Assembly (NCBI GenBank): GCA_963931925.1 | Contig: OZ007582.1 | Location: 37,473,617 to 37,537,616 of the forward strand | Source of the DNA: Onchidella celtica | Lineage: Eukaryota > Mollusca > Gastropoda > Systellommatophora > Onchidiidae | Reading direction: 5' to 3' | Length of the DNA: 64,000 bases | Program-made: the position numbers and the translations under genes | Notes under the pieces: model-generated | What the model saw: only the letters and a program-made list of their open reading frames with translations | Told to the model about the DNA's origin: nothing | Databases searched by the model: none | Part shown: in pieces, positions 35,547-47,632 of the stretch | How positions within the stretch are numbered: position 1 is the stretch's first letter | Layout of the letters: the number at the start of each line of letters is the position of its first letter

Positions 35547-36898
35547 TGTAACAGGGCGACAGACAGGCAAGGTATAGCTAGCGTGGGAAGATAGCTAACG
35601 GCGGGGAGACAGAGTTATTGTAGGCCAGAGGGGGAAAGTAGCCGAGGCAACTGAAGCGCTTTGACACCCGAAAAGGGTAGTGTTTACTTGACCGCCGTAC
35701 TTGTCGATCAGATCACCTGGGAATTGCTTGGGGGGGTAGAGCTGTTTCAATAGTATTTGACGTGGAGTCGACGGGGGTGGCTATTAGGATAACTAATGTA
35801 CACTCGGTGAGCGTCTTGGGACGCTACCTGACTGGGTATAAATCCCCGAACGCTCCTTCCAACTTCAGACCGCTGAGAGCACTCACCAGCTTCGTGCCGA
35901 AGAGGAGACCACAACCGCAACTGTAACTTTGTACTAGTCTTGTGAGTGGGGAAGGTCAGGGAACCCGCAAACATCCTTTGTCAGAGCGTGGTATCTTTGG
36001 TATCTTGTCGGCATTTAGCTGTTGCTGAGTGGTAAGTTAATTGTACGATGTATGTGTATTTTACTTAATGTTCATGATTGTAGAACCTAAATCTAGTGGG
36101 TTAACTTTGGTATAACTACTGCCTCTGAGAGAGTCACGGAAACGCCGTTATATATATGTTACGAAACCTTATAGGATGGGGTCCGTTAGAGAGAGCGTTA
36201 TTCTTCGTGGGGAACGTGTAAATATCATTAAAACTGTGTTGATCGTTTATTCTATTGCCTATATGGGAGTCTATGGAGTATGGGAGCTGCAGCCTGACTT
36301 ATAACAGTGTCAGCGGTTAAAAGTATTAATGTTGAATATCCGTCATGGAGTAAGTAGGGAAGTCATGCCTTCCAACAGTAGATTAGGAAGTTACGATTGT
36401 TTTTCTACAGAGGAGGAAGAACAACACCTTCTTGGCTTCTCAACTTCTTGTCCTTTGATTAACGACATCGTGGCGTCTTGGCTTCCCGACCTATTGGTAC
36501 CTGCCGATACCTGTTGAGCTAACTGCGCAGTCAAGCCAGGGTAGAGAGGAAGAACCAGTGCCCAGATAGCGCCATACACCCCTAAAGGAGAGGTTTCCTT
36601 ATGCTGAATGTTCCCATGTGTTTTATAAAATGTGCTAGAGATTGAATATTACGAAGCCATTTAATTAGCATGTACTGATTTGCATCAACTTCATTCCATC
36701 GAAATTCACATGAAATTGTATGACCTATGTTCCTATTATTATTGAATGAATTAATAATTATTGTATATATGTAAGCAATACAGATATCGTTTGTTATAAC
36801 TTATAGAAGAGAGATAGTCGATTATTTAGTGTGTTTGTGCCGTGCCCATCACGGCTGGTGTCAGAAGAAAGTTAGTGAGAGAAAGTGGAAACATCACA
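35547..36898 (+). repeat. Element D 5' LTR
   Basis: TGTAACAGGG...AACATCACA. TATA box tataaat at 35837-35843; intron-like gtaagt...gtag segment at 36032-36083. Differs from its 3' LTR by a seventh G near 35735 and by single bases in cttcgtg(c/a)cgaag, gggt(t/c context) sites and gggtt(a/t)act. Confidence 0.93.
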
Positions 36899-36899
36899 A

Positions 36900-36917
36900 T
36901 GGTGTCAGAAGTGGGAT
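36900..36917 (+). other. tRNA-Leu primer-binding site of element D
   Basis: tggtgtcagaagtgggat one base after the LTR, identical to that of element C. Confidence 0.85.
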
Positions 36918-37174
36918 CCTGCTAGTAAATAACATTTAATTTTGATCTGGGTCGTGTCAAGGGGCTATTGTGTGATTGTGTGGACAGGTCATCTGCCCTG
37001 AGGCGAGTGAGAGAGATTGACATTTACTACCTGAGACATGCTCTGATTTTACCTGTGTTCAATTTTATCTTTTGTCACAGAGAAAATTGTTGTTTGCTAT
37101 TGCAGGAATATTGTTGTTAACTTCACAGTTACGATCCACGCTTTATTGTTAGCTTTGTTACAGGTCAATTGCTG

Positions 37175-40100
37175 ATGGACTATCTGGGCGCACTGAAGCT
37201 TGCCAGACAAGAAGGCATTAGTGATGAGGAATTCAAAATTAGGTGGGACGAAGAGAAAGCCCAAAACCGAGAACAAAGGGCGATCGAACGAGAAGAAAAG
37301 GAGAAGGAAAGACAATTTGAAAGGGAGAGAATGGAATACGAACGGGAACTAGCCAAAAACGGGTGTCACAATGGTAAAGGGAGTGGAAAATCTGCTGCCC
37401 CGAAGGTACCCAAAATTGCCATTTTTGATGACTCGCGCGAGGATCTCGACTCGTATTTGAAAAGATTTGAAAGACTCGCGCAGGCAAATGATTGGGAAGA
37501 AGACACCTGGGCAGACATGTTAGGGGCATTGTTAACTGGCAGGGCGTTAGATGTTTATTCCGGTCTCAGCGATGAAGACAGTAGGGATTACGAGAAGGTA
37601 AAGAAAGTGTTGTTCAAGAAGTATCATCTCACGGCAGAGGGTTATAGGCGTAAGTTTAGGGAGAGTCGTCTAGATAAGGACGAAACTTATACGCAGCTGT
37701 CCGTGAGATTGCAGAGATATTTTGAGAGGTGGGTAGACCTCTCAGAGGCAGAGAGAACTATGGAAGGGATTACGGATCTGTTAGTCAGGGAGCAGATGTT
37801 GAAGATTGTCGACTGTAATCTTTCCATATATTTGAAAGAGAGGGACCCCAAGTCCGTGCATGAGTTAGTTGAGATGGCGGACTTGTATAGTGAGGCTCAT
37901 CAGTCGAAGCGAGGGCTGGAGCAACAGCAGAAGTCAGGTAAGAGGGTTGAGGAGAGCAGAAGTAAGGGTTTAGGAGTGAGTAAACCGGTATGCTTCAACT
38001 GTGGCTCTCCCAATCACCTGAGTAGGCAGTGTGACCAGGGCAGGACGAAGAAGGGTGCTGCTGCCACTGTCGAGGACAACCGAGGTAAGTCCCAGCGTGA
38101 GAGTGGGCGTGGTTGTTTTGTGTGTGGGTCACTTCTCCATATTGCGAGATTCTGTAGGAAGAGACAGAAAGAGACGACCGCAGTCGTACTAACCAGCGAT
38201 GAGGAAGCCGATGACAGTCAGTGGGAGTCATCGGGCAGGGCGAATACTCAACCAGGGGCTGAGCAGAGTGTTGGGCCACAGACCTTCATTTCTTGGGAGA
38301 CGGAAGGTAAGAGTATTGAGTTAGAAGGTTCGACAGAACATGAGCCCGGAGACGATGTTCCGGAGAATGATTTATCCGCTCCATTTTTGGAGAAGGGGAG
38401 GATAGGGGATAAAGAGATTACTATCCTTCGTGACACGGGATGCACGTGTGCGATTATAAAAAGGGACAAACTGCCTCCTAACAGCTTAACTGGGAAGAAC
38501 AGGAGTTATGTCCTGATGGACGGGACGAGAAGGTCTGCTCCTGTCTCGGAAATGTGGGTAGAAACCCCATTTTATACTGGGCTTCTCGAAGCGCTAGTAG
38601 TGGAAGACCCAGTGGCCGATTTGATTATAGGAAACATAAAGGGGGCGTCTCTTGAGAAGATAAGTGTGGTACTCACGCGATCTCGCAAGGTGGAGATTGA
38701 CAAGGAAGAGCATGAGTGTGAGAATGCGAGTGCGAAAGTGAGTCAGACCACAGATAATGAGGAGGCCAAGGGCAACTCAACGGAGGAGGTAAGGGTAGGG
38801 GCCAAGATAGGGGAACTCACACCAGGTGAGATAGCCCGGGCCCAGAGAGAGGACGAAACTTTGAGAGTTTTAAGGGAGAGAGCCACGTTGGAGCAATCGG
38901 CTGAGGTAGGTACTCACATAAAGGAGAGTAAGGGAATTTACTATCGGGTAAAGAAGGCCGGGGCTGGACGTGCTGATGTGGAGCAGTTGTTGGTACCTAA
39001 GCAGTACCGAAGTGAGCTGATGAAGATAGCTCACGAAGGAGTGTTCGGGGGACACTTAGGAATTTCGCGCACACAGGACAGAATAATGCAGTCGTTCTTT
39101 TGGCCTGGGATAGGTGCGGACGTAGGTCGTTTCTGTCGATCGTGTGACGCGTGTCAAAGGACATCCAATAAAGGTAGGGTGACAAAGGTACCCCTAGTGC
39201 CGACACCCCTGATCGACACGCCCTTTTCGCGCGTCGCCATAGATTTGGTTGGTCCACTTCCGCGTACGGAACATGGGAGATCGCGTTATATTTTGACGCT
39301 AGTAGATTATGCCACGCGTTTCCCGGATGCCGTAGCCTTAAGGGGGATATCAGCTGAGCAGGTCAGTGAAGCGTTAATGGAAATATTTTCTCGGTTAGGC
39401 ATACCAAAGGAAATAGTTTCAGATAGGGGATCACAGTTTACCGGTGAGCTGATGAGAGAGGTCAGTGCACTTCTCAAAACGAAACAGATATTCTGCTCGC
39501 CCTACCACGCGATGGCCAATGGTCTGTGTGAAAGATTTAACGGAGTGCTGAAGAATATGCTTCGCCGAGTAGCTCATGACAGACCCAAGGACTGGGACAG
39601 AATGTTGTGTCCACTGCTGTTCGCGTATCGCGAAACCCCACAGGCCAGTACAGGTTTTTCGCCGTTTGAACTAGTGTTCGGTCACCCTGTGAGAGGACCA
39701 CTTGCAATACTGAAGAATCTGTGGACTGGGGAAGCGGAGTCAGAAACGAGGTCATCGTACGAATACGTGGTAGATATGAGGGAACGATTGGAGGATGCCA
39801 TGAAAGTCGTAGCCGAGAACAGCAGCGTCGAAAAACACAGGCAGAAGAAATACTACGATAGGGGGGCCAAACAGAGGAAATTCCAAGTGGGCGATTCCGT
39901 CCTCATACTTCTCCCAAGTGACGGATCGAAACTACAGATGACTTGGAAAGGGCCTTACAAAGTAGAAGAGCAGAGAGGGTCAGTGAACTACATGGTGAAC
40001 GTCAAGGGGAAGAGACGACTGTATCACGCGAATATGCTGAAGAAGTATATTGAGAGGGAAGACGAACAGGAAAACACAGAGGCAATAGCTGCAGCTATAA

Positions 40101-41590
40101 TTGACGAGACCGATGAAGGAGAGGAAGCGACTTCGATGCCTCTGGAGACAGTCATGCCTAAGCTAGAACAGACCGAAACCTACAGGGATGTACAGTTAGG
40201 GGACACGCTAGATCAGGATCAGAGAGAACAGATGCAAGAGCTCATGGAAGAATACAAAGATATATTTACCGATGTACCGGGGCTCACTGACCTGATCAAG
40301 CACAAAATCCCATTGCTAGATCAAAAACCTGTGAAGGTAAGACCCTACCAACTACCGTACTCAACTAGAGAAGCTGTCAATGCTGAGGTAGGCAAGATGC
40401 TTGCGGCCAGAATCATCGAACCGTCCGAGTCCCCGTACAATAGTCCAATTGTATTAGTTAAGAAGCCCGATGGTCAACATCGTTTCTGCAACGACTACAG
40501 GCGGCTAAATGTTGTGACTGCCGATGACGCCGAACCGATGCCTGAGGTAGAAGCTATTATTTCCAATCTAGCGGAGGCAAAATATTTCACCAAGCTGGAC
40601 TTGACAAAGGGCTTTTATCAAGTTCCGATGGCCGAGGAAGATAAACACCTGACGGCGTTCGCCACACCGTTTGGGCTATACCAGTACAGGGTCATGCCGT
40701 TCGGGTTGAAGGGATCCCCCGCCACATTTAACAGGCTCATGAGGAAAGTATTAAAAGATGCTGGCGAAGGGGTAGATGCATTTGTAGACGACTGTCTTAT
40801 ACACAGTGCAAATTGGCCTGACCACTTGGAACGTTGTCGGAATGTCTTCGAGCGACTGAGACGGGCAAATTTAAAAGCTAGACCTACCAAGACGCTAATA
40901 GGGATGACAGAAGTCGAGTACTTAGGCCATAAGCTGGGACAGGGGACTGTAAGACCGCAGGAGAGTAAGGTGCGAGCCATTGTCGACTGTGACCGACCGA
41001 CGACCAAGACACAAGTGAGGAGTTTCCTGGGGCTAACGGGGTACTATCGGAAGTTTGTACCAAATTACAGTGCAATCTCGGCGCCGTTGTCAGACCTCAC
41101 AAAGAAGTCCCAGGGCACAAAGTTCGCGTGGGGACACGCGCAGGAGAACGCGTTCAATGCCCTAAAAATTTGTTTGAGTTCCGAGCCGATACTACGGATG
41201 CCAGACTGGAACAAGGAACTGATTCTCCAGACAGACGCATCTAACCTTGGAGTGAGTGGCTGCCTACTTCAAGAAGACGAGGGTACGAAGTATCCAGTTG
41301 TATATGTTAGCAGAAAGTTGAAACCCGCGGAGAAGAACTACTCAACAATTGAAAAGGAATGCCTGGCCATAGTTTTCGCCGTTAGTAAGTTGCAGGCGTA
41401 TCTGTATGGGAGAAACTTCGTGTTAGAGACGGACCACCGACCTCTAACTTGGATGCGAACTAAAGACCAGAAGAACGCGAGGGTAACTAGATGGAACCTG
41501 GCGCTGCAACCATATAACTTTCGAGTCAGCAACATCAGGGGGCGAGACGCTCTATGGGCCGACACTCTATCTAGATTACCGGTAGATTAA
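37175..41590 (+). CDS. gag-pol: Element D Gag-Pol polyprotein (Gag-PR-IN-RT-RH)
   Basis: Uninterrupted 1471-codon frame from ATG 37175, which gives the same MDYLGALKLAR start as C. Same domain order and motifs as C: two zinc knuckles, protease LRDTGC, integrase with D,D-35-E, TWKGPYKV, RT with FVDD, RNase H with QTDASN and ETDHRPL. It lacks 14 residues of the EREEKER helix repeat present in C and differs at a few scattered positions (for example Y for C in the RMEYEREL segment and V/S, K/E changes near the protease). The preserved frame over 4.4 kb suggests selection on a recent source copy or very recent insertion. Confidence 0.95.
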   Translation: MDYLGALKLARQEGISDEEFKIRWDEEKAQNREQRAIEREEKEKERQFERERMEYERELAKNGCHNGKGSGKSAAPKVPKIAIFDDSREDLDSYLKRFERLAQANDWEEDTWADMLGALLTGRALDVYSGLSDEDSRDYEKVKKVLFKKYHLTAEGYRRKFRESRLDKDETYTQLSVRLQRYFERWVDLSEAERTMEGITDLLVREQMLKIVDCNLSIYLKERDPKSVHELVEMADLYSEAHQSKRGLEQQQKSGKRVEESRSKGLGVSKPVCFNCGSPNHLSRQCDQGRTKKGAAATVEDNRGKSQRESGRGCFVCGSLLHIARFCRKRQKETTAVVLTSDEEADDSQWESSGRANTQPGAEQSVGPQTFISWETEGKSIELEGSTEHEPGDDVPENDLSAPFLEKGRIGDKEITILRDTGCTCAIIKRDKLPPNSLTGKNRSYVLMDGTRRSAPVSEMWVETPFYTGLLEALVVEDPVADLIIGNIKGASLEKISVVLTRSRKVEIDKEEHECENASAKVSQTTDNEEAKGNSTEEVRVGAKIGELTPGEIARAQREDETLRVLRERATLEQSAEVGTHIKESKGIYYRVKKAGAGRADVEQLLVPKQYRSELMKIAHEGVFGGHLGISRTQDRIMQSFFWPGIGADVGRFCRSCDACQRTSNKGRVTKVPLVPTPLIDTPFSRVAIDLVGPLPRTEHGRSRYILTLVDYATRFPDAVALRGISAEQVSEALMEIFSRLGIPKEIVSDRGSQFTGELMREVSALLKTKQIFCSPYHAMANGLCERFNGVLKNMLRRVAHDRPKDWDRMLCPLLFAYRETPQASTGFSPFELVFGHPVRGPLAILKNLWTGEAESETRSSYEYVVDMRERLEDAMKVVAENSSVEKHRQKKYYDRGAKQRKFQVGDSVLILLPSDGSKLQMTWKGPYKVEEQRGSVNYMVNVKGKRRLYHANMLKKYIEREDEQENTEAIAAAIIDETDEGEEATSMPLETVMPKLEQTETYRDVQLGDTLDQDQREQMQELMEEYKDIFTDVPGLTDLIKHKIPLLDQKPVKVRPYQLPYSTREAVNAEVGKMLAARIIEPSESPYNSPIVLVKKPDGQHRFCNDYRRLNVVTADDAEPMPEVEAIISNLAEAKYFTKLDLTKGFYQVPMAEEDKHLTAFATPFGLYQYRVMPFGLKGSPATFNRLMRKVLKDAGEGVDAFVDDCLIHSANWPDHLERCRNVFERLRRANLKARPTKTLIGMTEVEYLGHKLGQGTVRPQESKVRAIVDCDRPTTKTQVRSFLGLTGYYRKFVPNYSAISAPLSDLTKKSQGTKFAWGHAQENAFNALKICLSSEPILRMPDWNKELILQTDASNLGVSGCLLQEDEGTKYPVVYVSRKLKPAEKNYSTIEKECLAIVFAVSKLQAYLYGRNFVLETDHRPLTWMRTKDQKNARVTRWNLALQPYNFRVSNIRGRDALWADTLSRLPVD

Positions 41591-41641
41591 TAATTTTATT
41601 AGCCGATTTTGCCAGGGAAAATCGACTTAGGTGGGGGCGAT
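41591..41641 (+). other. Element D 3' end and polypurine tract
   Basis: Ends aggtgggggcgat immediately before the 3' LTR, the same plus-strand priming site as in C with one base changed. Confidence 0.8.
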
Positions 41642-42992
41642 TGTAACAGGGCGACAGACAGGCAAGGTATAGCTAGCGTGGGAAGATAGCTAACGGCGGG
41701 GAGACAGAGTTATTGTAGGCCAGAGGGGGAAAGTAGCCGAGGCAACTGAAGCGCTTTGACACCCGAAAAGGGTAGTGTTTACTTGACCGCCGTACTTGTC
41801 GATCAGATCACCTGGGAATTGCTTGGGGGGTAGAGCTGTTTCAATAGTATTTGACGTGGAGTCGACGGGGGTGGCTATTAGGATAACTAATGTACACTCG
41901 GTGAGCGTCTTGGGACGCTACCTGACTGGGTATAAATCCCCGAACGCTCCTTCCAACTTCAGACCGCTGAGAGCACTCACCAGCTTCGTGACGAAGAGGA
42001 GACCACAACCGCAACTGTAACTTTGTACTAGTCTTGTGAGTGGGGAAGGTCAGGGAACCCGCAAACATCCTTTGTCAGAGCGTGGTATCTTTGGTATCTT
42101 GTCGGCATTTAGCTGTTGCTGAGTGGTAAGTTAATTGTACGATGTATGTGTATTTTACTTAATGTTCATGATTGTAGAACCTAAATCTAGTGGGTTTACT
42201 TTGGTATAACTACTGCCTCTGAGAGAGTCACGGAAACGCCGTTATATATATGTTACGAAACCTTATAGGATGGGGTCTGTTAGAGAGAGCGTTATTCTTC
42301 GTGGGGAACGTGTAAATATCATTAAAACTGTGTTGATCGTTTATTCTATTGCCTATATGGGAGTCTATGGAGTATGGGAGCTGCAGCCTGACTTATAACA
42401 GTGTCAGCGGTTAAAAGTATTAATGTTGAATATCCGTCATGGAGTAAGTAGGGAAGTCATGCCTTCCAACAGTAGATTAGGAAGTTACGATTGTTTTTCT
42501 ACAGAGGAGGAAGAACAACACCTTCTTGGCTTCTCAACTTCTTGTCCTTTGATTAACGACATCGTGGCGTCTTGGCTTCCCGACCTATTGGTACCTGCCG
42601 ATACCTGTTGAGCTAACTGCGCAGTCAAGCCAGGGTAGAGAGGAAGAACCAGTGCCCAGATAGCGCCATACACCCCTAAAGGAGAGGTTTCCTTATGCTG
42701 AATGTTCCCATGTGTTTTATAAAATGTGCTAGAGATTGAATATTACGAAGCCATTTAATTAGCATGTACTGATTTGCATCAACTTCATTCCATCGAAATT
42801 CACATGAAATTGTATGACCTATGTTCCTATTATTATTGAATGAATTAATAATTATTGTATATATGTAAGCAATACAGATATCGTTTGTTATAACTTATAG
42901 AAGAGAGATAGTCGATTATTTAGTGTGTTTGTGCCGTGCCCATCACGGCTGGTGTCAGAAGAAAGTTAGTGAGAGAAAGTGGAAACATCACA
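41642..42992 (+). repeat. Element D 3' LTR
   Basis: 1351 bp, same ends as the 5' LTR. The right gatat duplication follows. Confidence 0.95.
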
Positions 42993-43107
42993 GATATATA
43001 TAGGAACAAATCTGAAAACATGTTTCTTTATTCTTAAATACATAGGCCCGCAATGTATTTTTTTAAAAAATAATATGTATTGAATACAGAGTATAATAAT
43101 AGGGGGA

Positions 43108-43198
43108 CAGGTCTAGAGGCAAGGTGCTCGCCTCTCATGCCGATGGTGCCGGGTTCGAATTCTGGTCGGTGCAGGCATGTTGGAGTTTGGAAATATGT
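43108..43198 (+). repeat. tRNA-derived SINE head
   Basis: An A-box-like ggtctagaggcaagg at 43110 and a near-perfect B box ggttcgaatt at 43152 are spaced as in a tRNA gene, but the cloverleaf is not convincing. It is followed by two 28-bp direct copies beginning gcaggcatgttgg (43171, 43199) and a T-rich stretch. This fits a SINE with an internal RNA polymerase III promoter, or a tRNA pseudogene. Confidence 0.55.
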
Positions 43199-43229
43199 GC
43201 AGGCATGTTGGAGTTTGGAAATATTTCTC

Positions 43230-43765
43230 CTAATTTTTTTTTTCATTTTTATCCTGTCCCTGATTCTATAGTATGTAGGATCGAGCAATTAATCCTCTCG
43301 GATAAGGACAAAAAAACTCGGTGGGCCCGTGTGCACGTTAAATATACCTTGGAAGTTGGAAATCGAGAAGAGCCGACCGAACAGGCCGCTGCCCGCGCAA
43401 AATTGAATAAAATGTATCCCCCCCCCCCTCCCCCCTTCCACAAAGAAATTCGATAAACACAATAGGTGGCTACAACAGCGATTGGGTTAGATTAGTTGAC
43501 ATTTTAGAACATTTGATAATTTTTTAAACTCTCAATTAAGCTCTAATGATGACTAAAACCAACAAAACAAAAACAATAAGGTCAAAATTTCACCACAACG
43601 AATCATTCCCGTCATGACTGTTTTTATTAGAATGTTCTTACAAGCACGTACGTCCTCACAGCACAGACTGGAGTACGTATGAGGGCTCCTCCCGAAATAG
43701 GCCTACCCCTAACAGTCGGGGGGCCAAGCCCTCAGATGGCCGGGAACCGTGTACAAAAATACACT
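43230..43765. other. Unannotated sequence with C-run
   Basis: Contains a C-run near 43419-43435 and an imperfect palindromic stretch; no gene seen. The overlapping plus/minus open frames here are driven by simple sequence. Confidence 0.4.
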
Positions 43766-43920
43766 TGTAACAGCTGAGGTTGTTCTAGCACGTTATAGTA
43801 GGGGGGAGTTAGCTGATCTAACTACAACCCTTTAGAAAACGAAACTATTACAGCTGTAGAAAAAATAAACACGAGATCCGACAATCGATTAAATAATATT
43901 AAAGTTTAATAACTGTGTAC
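43766..43920 (-). repeat. Old element A-like LTR fragment
   Basis: On the minus strand this matches the last ~155 bp of the element A LTR, clearly diverged but collinear: the ends tgtaacag, gcacgttata, the gggg-ag-tag tract, aaaacgaaact and tttaataactgt all align. No primer-binding site adjoins it, so it is a solo or truncated LTR of an older relative. Confidence 0.65.
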
Positions 43921-46840
43921 TGAACAATAAAATACTAGGAAGGCACCAGCGAACAATTAAATATCCTACGCCACACGAGAAGAAAACTCACTTACTCACC
44001 CACCTTTACCACCTACATGGGTCTAGTCAACTACGCTTGAGTTGATGTCGACGGGGGATAAAAATAAAGATCAACACATCCGTTGTTCAACTCATCCGTC
44101 GCCGACCCGATGTCAAAGGATGTAACCAATATTAACTTTACAGTAAGGGGGGGGGGGCGCGGTGAAACGGATTCAAACTGATTGAAAGCAATGGTCGGTC
44201 AGTGCACTACAGTTTCTAATCTTGGTTTGCCACTCATAAAATCATAAACTAGACGGCAGGGTGCACTACATCAACTACATGAATTTGGGATACCTTCTAA
44301 CAATAACATCTGTGTTTATTAAAACCTCCAGCCAACGCTACTGGTCAAGCCCGCTGACCGGATCAGTGACCTCATTCACTGGGGGGGGGGGGAATTTTAT
44401 CTGGGTCGCACTGACCCTTGCCGACTTACACACTACCGCTGTGCACGTGGTTTTTATGTGGTCGGTAAAACATTCGCTGCTGTGCCTTATTACAGTTGAT
44501 AATGAATTAACCAACGAAACATTTGTCTGTAAGTCTCTAACCACTGATCTGACTTAGATACTGACACTGACAGCTGTAATTTTCTTCAGAACGAAGCACG
44601 ATACCCCCGATTGCTAAACAATGGTTTATTCAGATTAGCACTATTAATGAACCAACGTGGGCATTTGGGGTAAAGGTCATTGCAGAGCTTGTTTCTGATT
44701 GGTTCTTAGACAACTCTAGATGATAGTCAGCTTAGGACAAGATGAGATAAATATGCAAATGTGTTGAACAACAATTCGCATGCCGATGCTAGGCCTTTTG
44801 ATAGTATAGGGAGAGCCCTTGAAACTGAAAGCTTAGATCTAGTCTTTGTGATTCCCACCAGTGGTTCACTGACATGGGCTGCCAGTCAAAACACCATCAC
44901 GCCGCTGGCTTGACCACAGGCCTCTAGACCTGCTCTGGCCTTGGGTAGCCTATCAGCGTTCCCTTGCTTTGGGTGTTGGGTGGTGGTATTTTTGAAGTAT
45001 GCGTGGGAGAAGGACTGAGAGGGAGGGGCATTGTCCACGACACCGTGTGTAATCGTATGCACCCACGTGGACTCTCTACTTGTAAGACTGTTCGTGAGAA
45101 CAAAGAGAGACCTTACAGCCTATCAGCGCGCTGTAGTGTACTGTGTACACATTATTGCGTCGCCAAGGAGGGAGTGTCGGTGACGGATGGTTGAGGTGTC
45201 GACTCAATTTCATTGGTCGGACAATCGAGATCAACTCATCCGTTTGGGGTTCAACAATTGGAATAAGAGATGGGACAGGAAATCAAAGTCAACACAGGCG
45301 TCGCGACGCTTGAGTTGAAGTCAACACAACCGTTTTATTTTAATATAAAATATGATGCAACGGTGCCGGTTCCACCAAAAAAGATCAACTCAAAAGAAGT
45401 TCAACTCATGCGAGTTCAACTCAAGTGAAGTCCACTGTATGTAGATATTTCTATAGAAAATTCCCGAAATTAATCTAACCTCTGCCCTCGCCCGAAACAC
45501 ACAAACTAACCAATCACGTATCAATACGTCACCAGGGTACATCACTCAAGGCCAAATCTGGCGTAAACATCTAGTTCTACGACATTATTGAATGTTGAGG
45601 AATATACTAATAATTACGAAAAGGGTCAACAACCGAGCGAGGAAAAAAACTACTCACAAAAATGGGGAGGGTAAGGTCACGGAGTTCACCCTGGCGAACG
45701 TCAACTTAAAAGGAAAAAAGAAGTGAACACATGCTCAGTCACCAGTATGACAAGCGAAAACGGGGGAGGGGAAGGGGTAGCTTGCAGATGCTACAATATT
45801 ACAGGCCTAATTTTGGTATAAATGTTAAGAGCACCACTTTGGGCTACTGAAAATGCCGGATGCAATGAGATAAAGGGTGGCAACACTGAGAAATTCCTCA
45901 AAAACATCCCCTATGTGGCATCACAAATTAGCGTTCTTTTCCGCCAAAACGACAATAATAAAGTTATACCCAGCCAAATATCAAAGAGATACCCATAACT
46001 TAATATACATCATATTAAAAAGGAGCCAATTTCCCACCACATGAAATTTCTTCTTATTGATAAGTGCTTTTTGCAAGAAATTTTTAGGACAAAATCAAAA
46101 CGGTACCCTTTATATCGCTAAACATTGCGAGTCCAACATTTTAAAATTATACACATGTACCAGACGGCTAAGGTTGCACTTTACTGCATATTATCATAGA
46201 AAATACCCATAGAAGTTTTTGAAAGACCTAATGCAACAATTTGAAGATCAAATTGTTAATAATAGCATCTACAATTATAGGCCTACGTCTATTTGGAAGA
46301 TCCGCGCTGAACTGCTTCACATATTGAGAAATGTTAATACATGTGGTTGCGTCTGCACATGGTCTCCTATTTATTCTGTGGTCTCCACTGCTCTACAACA
46401 TCGTTTGAGCCAGTGGGCGTATCTGGCTGACAGACTTCAAAGATTGTAGAAATAACAAGATGGTTCACTTGCCACCGAACGCGACATCGGATATCATCGG
46501 GAGCGGCCCGAGCAAGCGCGGTAGAACGGTAGCCAGGTAGAGGGATGACATAGGGTTTTCATTGCAGTTTGTGTACAACTTGCTTATTTCAACAATATAA
46601 ACCGAAATATCTAGAAATTTACAATGTCACTGGTGTTCAATGGTGAATTGCAACTGTAACAAAAACAGTAGATCTGATCTATCTTTCTACCGTCTCCTTA
46701 AAACAGACCTGTACGGTTTCCTCTCTTATATAGTACCATATAATGACACGATTTGACTAAACAACAAGGCCGAAACAAGCATTTTTAATACTCCCATTTG
46801 ATGAAATGAAACCACAATTCAGTTGTTCAGTGAGAACATA
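43921..46840. other. Gene-poor region with TCAACTCA motifs
   Basis: No protein family recognised. G-runs at 44149-44158 and 44381-44392. Variants of ttcaactcatccg recur at about 44087, 45231, 45404 and 45415 with inverted forms (gagttgaa) near 45312. The stretch ending tccactgta at 45438 resembles the end of a small TIR transposon, but no matching partner end was located. Small open frames at 44261, 44964 and 46219 have no recognisable content. Confidence 0.4.
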
Positions 46841-46849
46841 CCTGAAGAC

Positions 46850-47632
46850 CCGTTTCACACGGCGCGGGTCCACCCGCGCCCGCACATTTGCGTGGGGTCC
46901 ACCCGCACCCGCATACCCTTTCACACGGCGCGGGTGAAAATCGCACCCGCACTTAGATCTCTCCAGTTTTTTATTCCATTTTACACTGTACAGTCGCGAA
47001 ATATGGACAGTGATCGGTTTCTCCTCCTATATCTTGTATTTGCGACAAAAGAGGAGACATAGATGTACATTATCAGTGTATCCTTTGATTGGCGAAAGAA
47101 CTTGCTCCACATAACTTTTACTGGCCTCCCTAGTACTAATGATATTAGCAGTTCTATATCAATATCTGCATCCATACTGTTTCTGCAGAAAAAAAAAAGT
47201 CACAATCAAAAGGAAATACGGGATTAAAGCGCAGCCAAGGGCAAATTCCTGCATACGGTGCACAATTTCAACTTCGCGGGTGCTAATCAGACCCCTTTCA
47301 CACGGCGCGGGTCAACCCGCACCCGCACTTATGTGCGGGGCCCGCGCAAACCTAAGGCTGAGGTTTTCAATGGAGCCTTTCACACGGCGCGGGTGCGGGT
47401 CGTACTTGTTTGCGGGCGAAATGTTTGCGCGGGTTCCCCTAGGGTACCCGCACCCGCGAAGTTGAAACTGTACACCGTATGCAGGAATTTGCCCTTGGCT
47501 GCGCTTTAATCCCGTATTTCCTTTTGATTGTGACTTTTTTTTTTTGCAGAAACAGTATGGATGCAGATATTGACATAGAACTGCTAATATCCTTAGTACT
47601 AGGGAGGCCAGTTATGTGGAGCAAGTTCTTTC
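46850..47632. repeat. Nested inverted-repeat transposon debris (GC-rich termini)
   Basis: A 19-base motif, ctttcacacggcgcgggt with small changes, occurs four times (about 46853, 46918, 47292, 47378) in one orientation amid ACCCGCACCCGC repeats. Two ~185-bp arms at 47096-47283 and 47449-47632 are inverted copies of each other around a ~165-bp spacer. Each arm encodes the same short MDADIDIELLISLVLGRP start after a T-run and cag, on opposite strands. This looks like DNA-transposon ends (PIF/Harbinger-like or related) duplicated head to head; the family is uncertain. Confidence 0.6.

Larger units (their letters stand above)
35547..42992 (+). mobile_element. Element D: Gmr1-order gypsy element, close relative of C
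   Basis: 7446 bp with LTRs 35547-36898 (1352 bp) and 41642-42992 (1351 bp), flanked by gatat at 35542-35546 and 42993-42997. At least three substitutions and one G-run indel separate its LTRs, so it is older than C. Relative to C, its LTR lacks about 30 bp near the left end. It has one uninterrupted gag-pol frame. Confidence 0.96.

Noticed and set aside
45300..45440. TCAACTCA motif cluster as a complete TIR transposon
   Set aside because: One end resembles a mariner-type terminus but no matching opposite terminus or duplication was found.
46219..46449. 76-codon plus-strand frame
   Set aside because: No domain, no nearby splice or promoter support; typical chance length in AT-rich DNA.
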